Shown here: piece by piece, positions 47,817 through 60,270 of the stretch
Layout: each line of letters begins with the position of its first letter
How positions within the stretch are numbered: the stretch's first letter is position 1
Origin: Parathalassolituus penaei
GTDB lineage: Bacteria; Pseudomonadota; Gammaproteobacteria; Pseudomonadales; Oceanobacteraceae
Reading direction: 5' to 3'
DNA length: 64,000 bases
Assembly: GCF_026626885.1 (NCBI RefSeq)
Contig: NZ_JAPNOA010000029.1
Location: forward strand, 186,001-250,000
The notes under the pieces: generated by a model
The model's input: only the letters and a program-made list of their open reading frames with translations
The model's database searches: none
What the model was told of the DNA's origin: nothing
Translations under genes and position numbers: made by a program

Positions 47817-48746
47817 TTATCGCAGGGTGCGATGAATGTATGCCGATGGGTCAACCGTACGACCGTTACGGTAAACCTCGAAGTGAACGTGCGGCCCGGT
47901 AGAACGCCCGGTAGATCCCAGCAGTGCAATCACATCGCCCTTGCGAACGATTTCACCTACCTTGACCTTGATTTCCTTGCAGTGGCCATAACGGGTCTTG
48001 AAGCCGTTACCGTGATTGATTTCAACCAGCTTGCCATAACCCGTCTTGTCGTCCGCCCAGGTCACAACACCGGACGCAACAGCAATAATGTCAGAGCCAG
48101 CTTTACCAGCAAAATCGACGCCAGCGTGCCAGGCAGATGCACCGGAAAACGGGTCGGAACGACCACCGTAACGGGACGAAATAAAGCCTTTACGCACCGG
48201 GATGCCCGATACAAAGGTATCCTGTTCGAATTTGCTTGAGCTGATAAGATCATCAAGAACTTCCAGCTGCTGCTCACGCTGGCCAATTTTTTCGGCAAGT
48301 TGATCAAGCACACTGCCAATCGCCGGCATCTGATAGCTGTCATCAGACATAACCGGGCCACCAATGGCAGGACCATCGGTAAAATCGAATTCTTCAGGTT
48401 CAAGACGGGTGATGTCGACCAGGCGTTCGCCCAGTGCATCAAGACGTGTGAGTCGCGACTGTAGTTCAGCCAGCCTGACCGTGAGGGCCTGCATTTCAAC
48501 AGCCGTTTTTTCACGAATTTCCTGAAGCTCCTGACGTTGCAAATCGAGATCTGCCTGCCATGCTTCAGTAGTAGTGCTTTCGAGGATAAAACCTTCGTCA
48601 GCCAACCAGTCACTTAACCAGAAACCGCCAAAACCCATCGCGAAGGGCAAAGCAACCAGACACCCAAACAATAATGTTTTGGCTGGTCCGGTCAGGCGGT
48701 AAGTGCGTGACTCACCGTGGCGCTGTCCAACAACGATAATATTCAT
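47817..48746 (-). CDS. M23-family (LytM) metallopeptidase, membrane anchored
   Basis: The protein is 309 aa. A single N-terminal membrane segment (about 24-48) is followed by a coiled coil (about 65-165) and a C-terminal LytM domain (about 190-305). The zinc and catalytic residues are intact: WHAGVDFAG supplies H and D, RYGHCKE one histidine, and GPHVHFEVYRNG the HxH. It should therefore be an active DD-endopeptidase rather than an EnvC-type activator. Position between lpxC and secA is the same as in Pseudomonas; a role in wall expansion or division is inferred. Confidence 0.9.
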   Translation of the reverse strand: MNIIVVGQRHGESRTYRLTGPAKTLLFGCLVALPFAMGFGGFWLSDWLADEGFILESTTTEAWQADLDLQRQELQEIREKTAVEMQALTVRLAELQSRLTRLDALGERLVDITRLEPEEFDFTDGPAIGGPVMSDDSYQMPAIGSVLDQLAEKIGQREQQLEVLDDLISSSKFEQDTFVSGIPVRKGFISSRYGGRSDPFSGASAWHAGVDFAGKAGSDIIAVASGVVTWADDKTGYGKLVEINHGNGFKTRYGHCKEIKVKVGEIVRKGDVIALLGSTGRSTGPHVHFEVYRNGRTVDPSAYIHRTLR

Positions 48747-48989
48747 AGTCTGTCGGGAAAAATCTTAAAAGCCCAAAGTTTCTACAATCAACTGCCCATT
48801 TGAGGGCTGCCATCTTTCCCTGATGCCAAAGTCCATTGCATGAATTCCAGATCGGTTCATCCACACGATTTGGAAACAGGCAGTAATCTGCCACAGGAGC
48901 ATTAACGTTTCTACCGTCAGAATCAACAAAAACAAAAAAACCGGGTCTGGAGTAACCAGAACCCGGTCTTTTTTACAATTCCGTACGGA
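48747..48989. other. Intergenic region between lpxC and the M23 gene
   Basis: About 240 bp hold the lpxC terminator and presumably the M23 promoter. No DUF721/DciA-like reading frame is present here, although I recall one at the matching place in Pseudomonas. The remaining sequence shows no feature I can support. Confidence 0.45.
48934..48974 (-). terminator. Intrinsic terminator after lpxC
   Basis: ACCGGGT-CTGG pairs with CCAG-A-ACCCGGT around an AGTAA loop with one bulge. The stem is flanked by runs of A and T, giving a U-tract on both strands. It lies 16 nt after the lpxC stop and closes the long dcw transcript unit. Confidence 0.85.
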
Positions 48990-49898
48990 TCAGTGTGCAG
49001 CAGCAGGACGCATGTAAGCGATTGGTGCAGTTTCCTGAGTGAACTCCACAAACTCCCAGGCATCTTCCTGAGCAAGCAGTTCACGCAACAGACGATTGTT
49101 CAAACCGTGACCTGACTTGTAACCCACAAACTCACCGATCAGGCTGTAACCCAGGAGGTAGAGGTCACCCACCGCATCGAGAATCTTGTGTTTTACAAAC
49201 TCGTCTTCATAACGCAGACCATCTTCGTTGAGGATGCGATAGTCATCTACAACGATAGCGTTCTTCACGCTGCCACCCAGTGCCAGATTCTTGGAGCGCA
49301 TGTACTCGAGGTCCTTGGTAAAACCGAAGGTACGAGCACGACTCACTTCCTTGACGTAGGAAGCCGATGAAAAATCCAGGCTGGCTTTCTGGACACTCTG
49401 CTTGAACACAGGGTGATCAAAGTCGATTTCGAAGGATACCTTGAAGCCGTTATATGGGATAAAGGCGGCGTATTTTTCCTTGTCGTGAACTTCGATCTTG
49501 CGTTTCACGCGAATAAAGCGCTTCGGTGCATCCTGTTCCAGAACACCAGCGGACTGGATCAGGAACACAAATGGACCGGAACTGCCGTCCATGATAGGCA
49601 CTTCCTGGGCACTCAATTCTACAACTGCGTTGTCGATACCCAGACCTGCCATGGCTGACAACAGGTGTTCTACGGTATCTACCTTGGCATCACCATTCAC
49701 AAGAGTAGTGGCCATGGTGGTTTCACCAACGTTCAGTGCGCTGGCTGGAATGTCTACCGGGGGATTAAGGTCGGTACGACGAAACACAATCCCTGTGTTC
49801 ACCGGCGCAGGCTTCAGGGTGAGATAAACTTTCTCGCCTGAATGCAGACCCACACCTGAGGCGCGGATAGTGTTCTTGAGCGTGCGTTGAGGGATCAT
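48990..49898 (-). CDS. lpxC: UDP-3-O-acyl-N-acetylglucosamine deacetylase
   Basis: This 302-aa zinc deacetylase commits UDP-GlcNAc to lipid A. Zinc ligands are H78 (DTVEHLLSA, with catalytic E77) and, later, the histidine and aspartate in [11 protein letters not shown]. The conserved DGSSGPF and ARTFGF blocks are present. The start is ATG 49898 with AGGAT upstream; a frame nine codons longer lacks a site. LpxC levels are normally controlled by FtsH through its C-terminal tail; here the tail ends MRPAAAH. It has its own TATAAT promoter after ftsZ. Confidence 0.95.
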   Translation of the reverse strand: MIPQRTLKNTIRASGVGLHSGEKVYLTLKPAPVNTGIVFRRTDLNPPVDIPASALNVGETTMATTLVNGDAKVDTVEHLLSAMAGLGIDNAVVELSAQEVPIMDGSSGPFVFLIQSAGVLEQDAPKRFIRVKRKIEVHDKEKYAAFIPYNGFKVSFEIDFDHPVFKQSVQKASLDFSSASYVKEVSRARTFGFTKDLEYMRSKNLALGGSVKNAIVVDDYRILNEDGLRYEDEFVKHKILDAVGDLYLLGYSLIGEFVGYKSGHGLNNRLLRELLAQEDAWEFVEFTQETAPIAYMRPAAAH

Positions 49899-49950
49899 GT
49901 CGACAATCCTGCCTTTACTGAACATTTTTCATACAATCGTCTGAATACCG

Positions 49951-49981
49951 ATTATAACAACATTACCCGGCGACGCCACAA
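49951..49981 (-). promoter_or_regulatory. lpxC promoter
   Basis: On the minus strand a perfect -10 TATAAT (complement of 49951-49956) lies 53 nt before the lpxC start codon. A weak -35 TTGTGG (complement of 49976-49981) is 19 bp away. The promoter sits in the short ftsZ-lpxC gap. Confidence 0.5.
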
Positions 49982-49987
49982 CAGATA

Positions 49988-51184
49988 TCAATCTGCCTGG
50001 CGACGCAGGAATGCTGGAATATCCAGATAGTCCATGTCCTTGTTCACCTGTGGCTGTGGACGAGCCACTTTGGCCGCGCCCTGACGACTGACTGTCGGGC
50101 GTTCCAGGTTACGATAATCAGTGGTGCCATCTGGTTGAACCGGAGTGTTATCGACTACCTTGCGAGCCTTTGGTTCCATTACCGGAGCCTGAACAGCAGC
50201 AGGAGCAGCACCCAGACCAGTTGCCACTACGGTTACACGCAGTTCAGCAGACATTTCCGGATCAATAACAGTACCCACAACCACGGTAGCGTCTTCAGCG
50301 GCATAGCTGCTGACGATGTCGCCCACTTCAGAGAACTCGCCCAGTGACAGGTCAAAACCGGCAGTTACGTTAACCAGAATACCGCGAGCACCTTTCAGGT
50401 TCACGTCTTCCAGCAGCGGGCTGCCAATCGCTGCTTCAGCGGCTTTGCGAGCACGGTTTTCGCCACTGGCAGAACCGGTACCCATCATTGCCTGACCCAT
50501 TTCAGACATTACGGTACGTACGTCAGCAAAGTCCACGTTGATCATGCCACGCTGAGTGATCAGGTCAGCAATGCCTTTTACCGCGCCAAACAACACATCG
50601 TTGGCAGCCTTGAAGGCATCCATCAGAGTGGTAGTTTTGCCTAGAACAGAAAGCAGCTTCTCGTTGGGGATCGTAATCAGGGAATCTACATGCTCACTGA
50701 GTTGCTTCAGGCCGATTTCAGCCATCGCCATACGCTTCTTGCCTTCGAACGAGAAAGGGCGAGTTACCACGGCAACCGTCAGGATTCCCATCTCGCGCGC
50801 AATTTCAGCTACAACAGGAGCAGCACCAGTGCCAGTACCACCGCCCATACCGGCAGTGATAAACACCATATCTGCACCTTTCAGTGCTTCTGCAATACGT
50901 TCACGGTCTTCCATAGCAGCCTGACGACCAATATCCGGATTGGCACCAGCACCAAGCCCCTTGGTCAGTCCACCACCCAGCTGGATAACTGAACGCGCAC
51001 CAACATTACGCAACGCCTGGGCATCGGTATTGGCACAAATAAACTCTACACCGTCGATATTGCTTTCAACCATGTGTTGAACAGCATTACCGCCACCGCC
51101 ACCAACGCCGATTACCTTGATAACGGCATTTTCCAACAGATCATCTGCCAGCTCGAACATATCGCCTTCTTTCTGATTCGCCAT
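49988..51184 (-). CDS. ftsZ: Cell division protein FtsZ
   Basis: This 398-aa tubulin homologue forms the Z ring. The nucleotide-binding blocks are [15 protein letters not shown], the tubulin signature [16 protein letters not shown] and the T7-type catalytic loop (VNVDFADV). A variable linker (about 318-380) precedes the C-terminal partner-binding peptide [11 protein letters not shown], which contacts FtsA and ZipA. I use ATG 51184, with a strong AAGGGGG site; ATG 51160 (MFELADD) also has an upstream AGAAGG and matches the usual family N-terminus. Confidence 0.97.
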   Translation of the reverse strand: MANQKEGDMFELADDLLENAVIKVIGVGGGGGNAVQHMVESNIDGVEFICANTDAQALRNVGARSVIQLGGGLTKGLGAGANPDIGRQAAMEDRERIAEALKGADMVFITAGMGGGTGTGAAPVVAEIAREMGILTVAVVTRPFSFEGKKRMAMAEIGLKQLSEHVDSLITIPNEKLLSVLGKTTTLMDAFKAANDVLFGAVKGIADLITQRGMINVDFADVRTVMSEMGQAMMGTGSASGENRARKAAEAAIGSPLLEDVNLKGARGILVNVTAGFDLSLGEFSEVGDIVSSYAAEDATVVVGTVIDPEMSAELRVTVVATGLGAAPAAVQAPVMEPKARKVVDNTPVQPDGTTDYRNLERPTVSRQGAAKVARPQPQVNKDMDYLDIPAFLRRQAD

Positions 51185-51218
51185 GATTTCCCCCTTTCCT
51201 GCACGCCAGAACCCGACG

Positions 51219-52454
51219 TTAGAAATTACCCTTAATCCATGATGTTATCTGTGATAGCAATCCGGGTTTTGGTTTTTCTACTACTGCCGCGACAGATTTA
51301 TTTTTCGACTGTTTGGCTGCATACAGCAACAACCCTACGGCAGTGGAGTAAATCGGATTATTAATCACGTCAGTCAATCCGGTTACTCCATGTGGACGTG
51401 CCAGTCGAACAGGCATATGGAATATTTCCTCTGCCAACTCCACCACACCTTCCATTTTAGCCGTTCCGCCAGTAAGTACCACTCCCGCCGGTATTAATTC
51501 ATCATAGCCGCTGCGTCGCAATTCCGCCTGAATTAACGAAAACAATTCGTCATATCTGGGCTCCACAACATCCGCTAATGCCAGTCGTGACAATTGACGT
51601 GGAGGACGGTCTCCCACACTCGGCACATTGATAAGTTCATCATCACGAGCCAACTGGCGTAAAGCGCATGCGTACTTGATTTTGATCTCTTCGGCATGTT
51701 GGGTTGGTGTCAGCAATGCCATGGCAATATCGTTGGTCACCTGATCACCGGCGATCGGAATTACCGCAGTGTGACGAATGGCACCGTCAGTAAAAATCGC
51801 TATATCAGTAGTACCACCACCAATATCGACCATACATACACCGAGCTCGCGTTCGTCATCGGTCAGAACCGCATAACTGGATGCCAATTGCTCAAGAATA
51901 ATATCGTCAGTCTGCAATCCGCAGCGCTGTACACAACGTTCAATATTTTGCGCCGCATTTACGGCCGCCGTAACCAGGTGCACCTTTGCTTCAAGACGCA
52001 CACCGGCCATACCAATCGGTTCGCGTATGCCATCCTGATGGTCGACAGAATATTCCTGCGGCAACACATGGATTGTTCGACGATCCTGCGGTATCGCAAC
52101 AGCCTGGGCAGCATCTATTACTCTTTCGACATCTGCCTCGGTAATTTCCTCACCACGAATAGCCACAACGCCATTCGAATTCTGGGAATGTACATGGCTA
52201 CCAGCAATACCCGCATATACTGAATGGATACGACAACCAGCCATCAATTCGGCTTCTTCCACCGCGCGACGGATCGATTGCACAGTGGATTCAATATTCA
52301 CCACCACGCCTTTTTTCATACCGCGACTCGGATGACAGCCGAGGCCAACGATTTCGATCCCACCCTCAGGTGTTACTTCGCCTACAATTGCCACAATCTT
52401 GGATGTGCCAATATCAAGCCCCACCAGCATCTTGCCTGCCTGAGAATGAACCAT
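51219..52454 (-). CDS. ftsA: Cell division protein FtsA
   Basis: This 411-aa actin-fold ATPase tethers FtsZ to the membrane. Seen are the phosphate-1 block [18 protein letters not shown], the FtsA-specific 1C subdomain, [16 protein letters not shown] (phosphate 2) and [13 protein letters not shown]. The last residues [13 protein letters not shown] are the amphipathic membrane-targeting helix. The start is placed at ATG 52454, overlapping the ftsQ stop as TAATG; an upstream ATG at 52481 would lie inside ftsQ. Confidence 0.96.
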   Translation of the reverse strand: MVHSQAGKMLVGLDIGTSKIVAIVGEVTPEGGIEIVGLGCHPSRGMKKGVVVNIESTVQSIRRAVEEAELMAGCRIHSVYAGIAGSHVHSQNSNGVVAIRGEEITEADVERVIDAAQAVAIPQDRRTIHVLPQEYSVDHQDGIREPIGMAGVRLEAKVHLVTAAVNAAQNIERCVQRCGLQTDDIILEQLASSYAVLTDDERELGVCMVDIGGGTTDIAIFTDGAIRHTAVIPIAGDQVTNDIAMALLTPTQHAEEIKIKYACALRQLARDDELINVPSVGDRPPRQLSRLALADVVEPRYDELFSLIQAELRRSGYDELIPAGVVLTGGTAKMEGVVELAEEIFHMPVRLARPHGVTGLTDVINNPIYSTAVGLLLYAAKQSKNKSVAAVVEKPKPGLLSQITSWIKGNF

Positions 52455-53227
52455 TACCCGGTCTCTCCCGTTGTCTGCCATCGGATTGCAGCCCCCTTGC
52501 CATAACGCAAGTCCACCTGTTTGATCTGTTGTCCATCCAGATTCGATATCAGGAGAATGAGTCGCTGCAATCGTTCGTCAAAATATTGTCGCCCAAACCT
52601 CACAACCCAGCCATTAGACAAGGATGCGTCAACACTTCGTACAGCATTAACGTTCATGGAAGTCACCTGAACGCCAGTTCCGACCAACGCCTGCTGCAGA
52701 CGTCTGAAGATCCTCACCGAGTCAGACTGTACCGGGTCTGCCCCATACAGTTTCATCAACTCACTGGTATCAAAACCTTCCGGTATGGCCGACAGCCGAC
52801 CAGAGGCAGTGAGAATCTGGTCATCATTCCAGATTGCTACCGGCAAATCCTCAAACACCAGAATTTGCACAGTAGCAGGCCAACGTTTACGAACCGCGAC
52901 ACTGGCCACCAGGGGTAATCCCTGTAATTCCTGATAGACTTTATAAACATCTACCGAAAAAAAGTTCTCGTCCTTGATCCACATGACGTGTTCTGCAAGT
53001 TCATACGGATCCAACACACTTAGTCGGCCAACAATTTCGACATCAGTCATCGGCCAATGCTTCAGTCCTTCTCGCCCCGCTACCGCCAGTACCGCCACCA
53101 CCATGCAGGCCAACAACAAACGTGGCAGATAGTAGGTTATAAAAGTCGGAACCCGGATCCGGATCTTTATCGGTTCCCTCTTCTGTGGCAATGGAACCGC
53201 GCCACGCGGCGCTTCCTTGACTGCCAT
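52454..53227 (-). CDS. ftsQ: Cell division protein FtsQ
   Basis: This 257-aa bitopic protein has a short basic cytoplasmic part, one membrane segment (about 30-50, YYLPRLLLACMVVAVLAV), a POTRA domain beginning MTDVEIVGRLSVLDPYELAEHV, and a beta domain (RKRWPATVQILVFEDLPVAIWND through DLRYGKG). FtsQ bridges early and late divisome parts with FtsB and FtsL. It starts 2 nt after the ddl stop and overlaps ftsA. Confidence 0.95.
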   Translation of the reverse strand: MAVKEAPRGAVPLPQKREPIKIRIRVPTFITYYLPRLLLACMVVAVLAVAGREGLKHWPMTDVEIVGRLSVLDPYELAEHVMWIKDENFFSVDVYKVYQELQGLPLVASVAVRKRWPATVQILVFEDLPVAIWNDDQILTASGRLSAIPEGFDTSELMKLYGADPVQSDSVRIFRRLQQALVGTGVQVTSMNVNAVRSVDASLSNGWVVRFGRQYFDERLQRLILLISNLDGQQIKQVDLRYGKGAAIRWQTTGETG

Positions 53228-53229
53228 GA

Positions 53230-55598
<2,369 letters not shown>

Positions 55599-55609
<11 letters not shown>

Positions 55610-56663
55610 GGGTCATCCTCTCGATAATATCTGCGGTGTCGCGGGTCGCGGTTGGCATCGCCAGCTTGCGGCTGTTGGCGGCCATACCGGCCAGACGGGC
55701 GCGGTCAGAATTCAGTTGGTTAACAGTCTCCAGAAGCCACTCCGGAGTAATTTCTTTTTGCTGCTTGAGCAATGCAGCACCGGCTTTCACCAGATAACCG
55801 GCATTCACTGTCTGGTGATCATCAACCGCAAACGGGAATGGAACAAATACCGCCGCCTTGCCTGCTGCTGCCAGTTCGGACACCGTCAGGGCACCTGCAC
55901 GGCAAATCACCAGATCAGCCCATTGATAGGCTTCGTTCATGTCGTCGATGAAGGCTGATACGTTTGCCTCAACATCGGTTCCGGCATACGCCGCCGCCAT
56001 ACGCTCATAATCTTTCTGGCCAGTCTGATGACGCAGTTCCGGGCGGGCATCTACTGGCATCATGCTCCAGCAGGCCAACACCACATCGTTGAGCGCTACC
56101 GCACCAAGACTGCCGCCAACCACCAGTACACGCAGACGACGCGGTTCTTCAATCGCAGCGCTCTTCAGTGAATCCAGCCCGGCACGCACCGGATTACCAA
56201 CCACCTTCGCCGTTGGCAATGCTCCCGGAAACGCCTGCAGGCTGACATGTGCAATGCGACTCAGCAGGCGATTGGTCATTCCAGCCAGCGCATTTTGCTC
56301 ATGAATCACCAATGGCAAACCACACATACGTGCCGCAACACCACCGGGACCAGCGATATAACCACCAAAACCCACTACGATGGAGGCCTTGATCTGATGC
56401 ATCACTTTCATGGACTGCCAGGTCGCCTGGGCAATACGCAGCGGCGCCATCAACAAACCGGCAACCCCCTTTCCACGCAGGCCTTTGATATTGACAGCAT
56501 GCAGCGGAATACCATTGGCAGGCACCAGACGTTGTTCAATACCAGCTGGAGTGCCCAGCCAGTGAATGTCATAACCACGCTGCTGTAGCTCTTTGGCCAC
56601 AGCCAACGCCGGAAATACATGGCCGCCAGTACCGGCAGCCATAATGAGAGCCGTACGACTCAT
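55599..56663 (-). CDS. murG: UDP-GlcNAc:lipid I N-acetylglucosaminyltransferase MurG
   Basis: This 354-aa GT-B glycosyltransferase converts lipid I to lipid II at the cytoplasmic membrane face. Its two glycine-rich loops are [15 protein letters not shown] (about 8-22) and [11 protein letters not shown]. The C-terminal UDP-GlcNAc site shows [13 protein letters not shown] and [31 protein letters not shown]. It overlaps ftsW by 4 nt upstream and murC by 11 nt downstream. Confidence 0.96.
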
Positions 56664-57826
56664 GCTGCCGCTCCCTTGGTGGCAGAACCACCCACTTCCA
56701 TCTGCTCTGCCTCATGATGAATTCGCATCACCATTCCTACCATCACACATGCCAGTACCAGACTACTGCCGCCATAACTGAAAAACGGCAGCGTCAGCCC
56801 CTTGGTTGGCAACAGACCAATATTCACACCCAGATTGATCACCACCTGAAACGCCAGCATGGAACCAATCCCCGCAGCGACATAAGCACCAAACATGTAG
56901 CCATTTTGCTGAGCTTTCCAGACCGTTTGCCAGATTCGCCCCACCAGGAACGTCAGCAGACCAATCGCGACCAGCCCGCCCACCAGACCGGTTTCCTCCG
57001 CCCAGATAGCAAATACAAAGTCAGTATGCGCTTCCGGCAAATAAAAGAGCTTCTGGATACTTTCGCCAAGGCCAACCCCCCAGATGTCACCACGACCAAA
57101 TGCAATCAGGGATTGAGTTAACTGGTAACCCGTGTTGTACACATGCTCTGGCGCCCAAGGATCAAGGTAAGCCATCAGACGCTGTACCCGCCATTCCTCA
57201 CTGGTTACCACAATCACTGCCAGCACAAGAGTGCCGATGGTCAATACAAAATACTGACCAGCACGAACACCACCGAGGAACAGCTGGATCATCGCCGATC
57301 CCAGCAATACCACCGCGGCACCGAAGTCCGGCTCAACCAGCATCAGCAGCACCATCACCACCAGAATCACCATGGGTTTGACGAAGCCCCAGAAACTCTG
57401 CAGCACTTCATTCTGCCGCCGCACCAGATAACCAGCGATGTAATACACAGCTGCCAGCTTGGCCAGCTCCGATGCCTGTATCTTGATAATCCCAAGGTTC
57501 AGCCAACGACGGCTACCATTTACCTCGTGACCAATCCCCGGAATCAACACCATCACCAGACCAATAAAAGCTGCAATCATCATGTGCAGCTCAAACTGGC
57601 GCCAATAGGCAATTGGAATGCGCGATATGTACAGCATTGCCACAATTCCCAGCAGAACATAAATACCGTGGCGAATCGAAAAGTACGCAGAATTACCGGT
57701 ATAACTGGCAGCAATACCGGTAGATGCCGATGTCACCATCAACCACCCCATCCCCAGCAAACCCAACACCGGCAAGAAATAGACCGAATTCCATTGCCAA
57801 CCCAGTTCACCCAGCTTCAGTTGCAT
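56660..57826 (-). CDS. ftsW: SEDS glycosyltransferase FtsW
   Basis: This 388-aa polytopic protein has about ten membrane segments and is the divisome glycan polymerase partner of FtsI. SEDS blocks are GIGHEVNGSRRWLNLG, IQASELAKLAAVYYIAGYL, LVEPDFGAAVVLLG (catalytic aspartate), DFVFAIWAEETGLVGG and LPTKGLTLPFFSYGGSSL. Its dcw position and FtsI nearby favour FtsW over RodA. It overlaps murD by 10 nt and murG by 4 nt. Confidence 0.96.
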   Translation of the reverse strand: MQLKLGELGWQWNSVYFLPVLGLLGMGWLMVTSASTGIAASYTGNSAYFSIRHGIYVLLGIVAMLYISRIPIAYWRQFELHMMIAAFIGLVMVLIPGIGHEVNGSRRWLNLGIIKIQASELAKLAAVYYIAGYLVRRQNEVLQSFWGFVKPMVILVVMVLLMLVEPDFGAAVVLLGSAMIQLFLGGVRAGQYFVLTIGTLVLAVIVVTSEEWRVQRLMAYLDPWAPEHVYNTGYQLTQSLIAFGRGDIWGVGLGESIQKLFYLPEAHTDFVFAIWAEETGLVGGLVAIGLLTFLVGRIWQTVWKAQQNGYMFGAYVAAGIGSMLAFQVVINLGVNIGLLPTKGLTLPFFSYGGSSLVLACVMVGMVMRIHHEAEQMEVGGSATKGAAA

Positions 57827-59172
57827 GCGTGGACCTCCACCATGGAGCGGAAGCGTTGACCACGTTCAACGTAGTTACGGAACTGATCCAGGCTTGCACA
57901 AGCAGGAGATAGCAACACCAGATCGCCCATACCAGCACGGCTGATCGCCAAATCAAACGCTGCCTGCATATCCTCAACCACCGGACACTCAGCAACCGAT
58001 TTCAGGGTTTCAGCAATACGGGCACCGTCACGACCAAAACAGATCACGGCGCCACAATAACGGGAGCACGGCTCCAGCAAGGGTAAAAAATCCTGACCTT
58101 TTCCGTCACCCCCCGCCAGCAGCCAGATGCGCCCGGAGGTTTCCGGACCCAGGCCATTCAGAGCGGCGAGCGTGGAACCCACGTTGGTGCCCTTGGAATC
58201 ATTGATAAAATCTACGCCTGCAACCTCATCCACCCACTGGCAACGATGATCCAGGCCACCGAAGGTTTTCAGCGTTTGTACGGCACGGGAAGGCTCAACA
58301 CCAACCGCAGCCACCAGCGCCAGCGCTGCCATGGCATTCGCCAGATTGTGACGACCTTTGATACGGACATCCGCGCTGTGAATCAGACGCTCACCATTCT
58401 GCACAATCCAGCAACCGTCCGCGTCTTCGACCAGGCCAAAATCAGAACCCTGAGGTTCTGTCAGCGTAAAACCGGTCTCACGGGCAACCCTGGTCGCCGG
58501 GATGGTGGTGTGATCATCACGATTAATCACCGCCAGCTCAGCATGAGCAAATATCCGCTGTTTGGCCGCCAGGTAATCTGCCATTCCCTCGTAACGATCC
58601 ATATGATCTTCACTGAGGTTCAGAATCACAGCACCAGCCAGCTTCAGGGATGCGGTGGTTTCCAGCTGAAAACTGGACAGTTCCAGAACGTACACATCCG
58701 GCGCTTCGCCCAACAGCAGATCAAGCACCGGCACACCGATGTTGCCGCCCATTTCAGCCTTGCAACCGGCTTCGTTGAGCATATCGCGCACCAGAGTGGT
58801 GACGGTGCTTTTACCGTTGGAACCGGTGATCCCGATTACCGGACGCTGCGCCACCCGGGCAAACAGCTCAACATCGCCAACCACCTCAACACCGGCTGCC
58901 AACGCAGCCTGGATAGCAGGCTCGGCGAGAGCAATTCCAGGGCTGACAATCAGGGTCTGGTAGGCGCACAGGCGTTCCGCCGTAAAAGTTCCACAAAACA
59001 GTTGCGACTGCGGAAATTCAGCACGCAGTTCGGCCACTGCTGGCGGGTTGTCACGGCTGTCAGCCAGATCAAACGCCCAGCCCATTCGCTGGCAGTAACG
59101 GGCAGTTGCCAGTCCGGATACCCCCAGACCAACCACCAGATACTGTTTGCCCGCCATCGCAGTGCCTGTCAT
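57817..59172 (-). CDS. murD: UDP-N-acetylmuramoyl-L-alanine--D-glutamate ligase
   Basis: This 451-aa Mur ligase adds D-glutamate. The UDP-binding N-terminus is YLVVGLGVSGLATARY, the ATP loop GITGSNGKSTVTTLV, and later DHRCQWVDEVAGVDFINDSKGTN (about 325-347) and LLAGGDGKGQDF are diagnostic. Several starts are close together; ATG 59172 is preferred because AAGGGG lies 6 nt upstream, with 59178 and 59157 as alternatives. Confidence 0.95.
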   Translation of the reverse strand: MTGTAMAGKQYLVVGLGVSGLATARYCQRMGWAFDLADSRDNPPAVAELRAEFPQSQLFCGTFTAERLCAYQTLIVSPGIALAEPAIQAALAAGVEVVGDVELFARVAQRPVIGITGSNGKSTVTTLVRDMLNEAGCKAEMGGNIGVPVLDLLLGEAPDVYVLELSSFQLETTASLKLAGAVILNLSEDHMDRYEGMADYLAAKQRIFAHAELAVINRDDHTTIPATRVARETGFTLTEPQGSDFGLVEDADGCWIVQNGERLIHSADVRIKGRHNLANAMAALALVAAVGVEPSRAVQTLKTFGGLDHRCQWVDEVAGVDFINDSKGTNVGSTLAALNGLGPETSGRIWLLAGGDGKGQDFLPLLEPCSRYCGAVICFGRDGARIAETLKSVAECPVVEDMQAAFDLAISRAGMGDLVLLSPACASLDQFRNYVERGQRFRSMVEVHACN

Positions 59173-59182
59173 GACCATCCCC

Positions 59183-60265
59183 TTAGCGAATCTTCAGCGT
59201 GGCCAGACCGACCAGCACCAGAATGATGGTGATGATCCAGAAACGTACAATGACACGTGGTTCCGGCCAGCCCTTCAGTTCGAAGTGGTGGTGCAGCGGT
59301 GCCATGCGGAAAATACGTTTGCCAGTCATTTTGAACGAGGCAACCTGCAGGATGACCGACACGGTTTCGGCCACAAAAATACCGCCCATGATAAACAGCA
59401 CCAGTTCCTGACGAATGATCACCGCCACGATCCCCAACGCTGCCCCCAGTGCCAGAGAACCCACATCACCCATAAATACCTGGGCCGGGTAAGTGTTGAA
59501 CCACAAGAAACCGATACCGGCACCCACCATGGCACCACAGAACACCACCAGCTCACCGGCACCCGGGATATACGGAATATGCAGATAACTGGCAAACGCC
59601 GCGTGGCCAGCCAGATAAGAACACACGCCCAGTGCTGCACTGACCATTACGGTTGGCATGATAGCCAGACCATCCAGACCATCGGTCAGGTTCACAGCGT
59701 TACTGGAGCCAACGATGGTGAAATAGGTCAACAGGATGAACAGCAAGCCCAGCTGCGGCATCACGTCCTTCATAAACGGCACCACGAACTGGGTTTCGGC
59801 CGGACTCTGGGCGGTTGCATACAGGAAACTACCCGCCACCAGCGCCAGTACGGACTGCCAGAAATACTTCCAGCGTGCAGGCAGACCACGAGAGTTTTTC
59901 TCGACCACCTTGCGATAATCATCAACCCAGCCAATCGCACCAAACAGCAGGGTTACCAGCAGTACGATCCAGACAAAACGGTTCTCGAGGTTGCCCCACA
60001 GCAGGGTACTGATGGCGATCGCCAACAGGATCAGCACACCCCCCATGGTTGGAGTACCGGCCTTGCTCAGGTGTGACTTCGGACCCAATTCACGGATAGC
60101 CTGGCCAATCTGGTATTCACGCAGTTTGCGGATCACCAGAGGTCCAAACATCAACGACACCATAAGGGCCGTAATGATGGCGAAAATGGTACGAACGGTC
60201 AGGTAGCCTACAACCCCAAACCCGGATTGGAATTGGGACAGCCATTCCCCCAGCCACAGCAACAT
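59183..60265 (-). CDS. mraY: Phospho-N-acetylmuramoyl-pentapeptide transferase
   Basis: This 360-aa enzyme has ten membrane segments and transfers phospho-MurNAc-pentapeptide to undecaprenyl phosphate, forming lipid I. Diagnostic blocks are [13 protein letters not shown], the aspartate pair [23 protein letters not shown], the metal aspartate region [18 protein letters not shown] and [17 protein letters not shown] near the C-terminus. It lies 5 nt from murF and 10 nt from murD. Confidence 0.97.
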   Translation of the reverse strand: MLLWLGEWLSQFQSGFGVVGYLTVRTIFAIITALMVSLMFGPLVIRKLREYQIGQAIRELGPKSHLSKAGTPTMGGVLILLAIAISTLLWGNLENRFVWIVLLVTLLFGAIGWVDDYRKVVEKNSRGLPARWKYFWQSVLALVAGSFLYATAQSPAETQFVVPFMKDVMPQLGLLFILLTYFTIVGSSNAVNLTDGLDGLAIMPTVMVSAALGVCSYLAGHAAFASYLHIPYIPGAGELVVFCGAMVGAGIGFLWFNTYPAQVFMGDVGSLALGAALGIVAVIIRQELVLFIMGGIFVAETVSVILQVASFKMTGKRIFRMAPLHHHFELKGWPEPRVIVRFWIITIILVLVGLATLKIR

Positions 60266-60270
60266 AAGAT

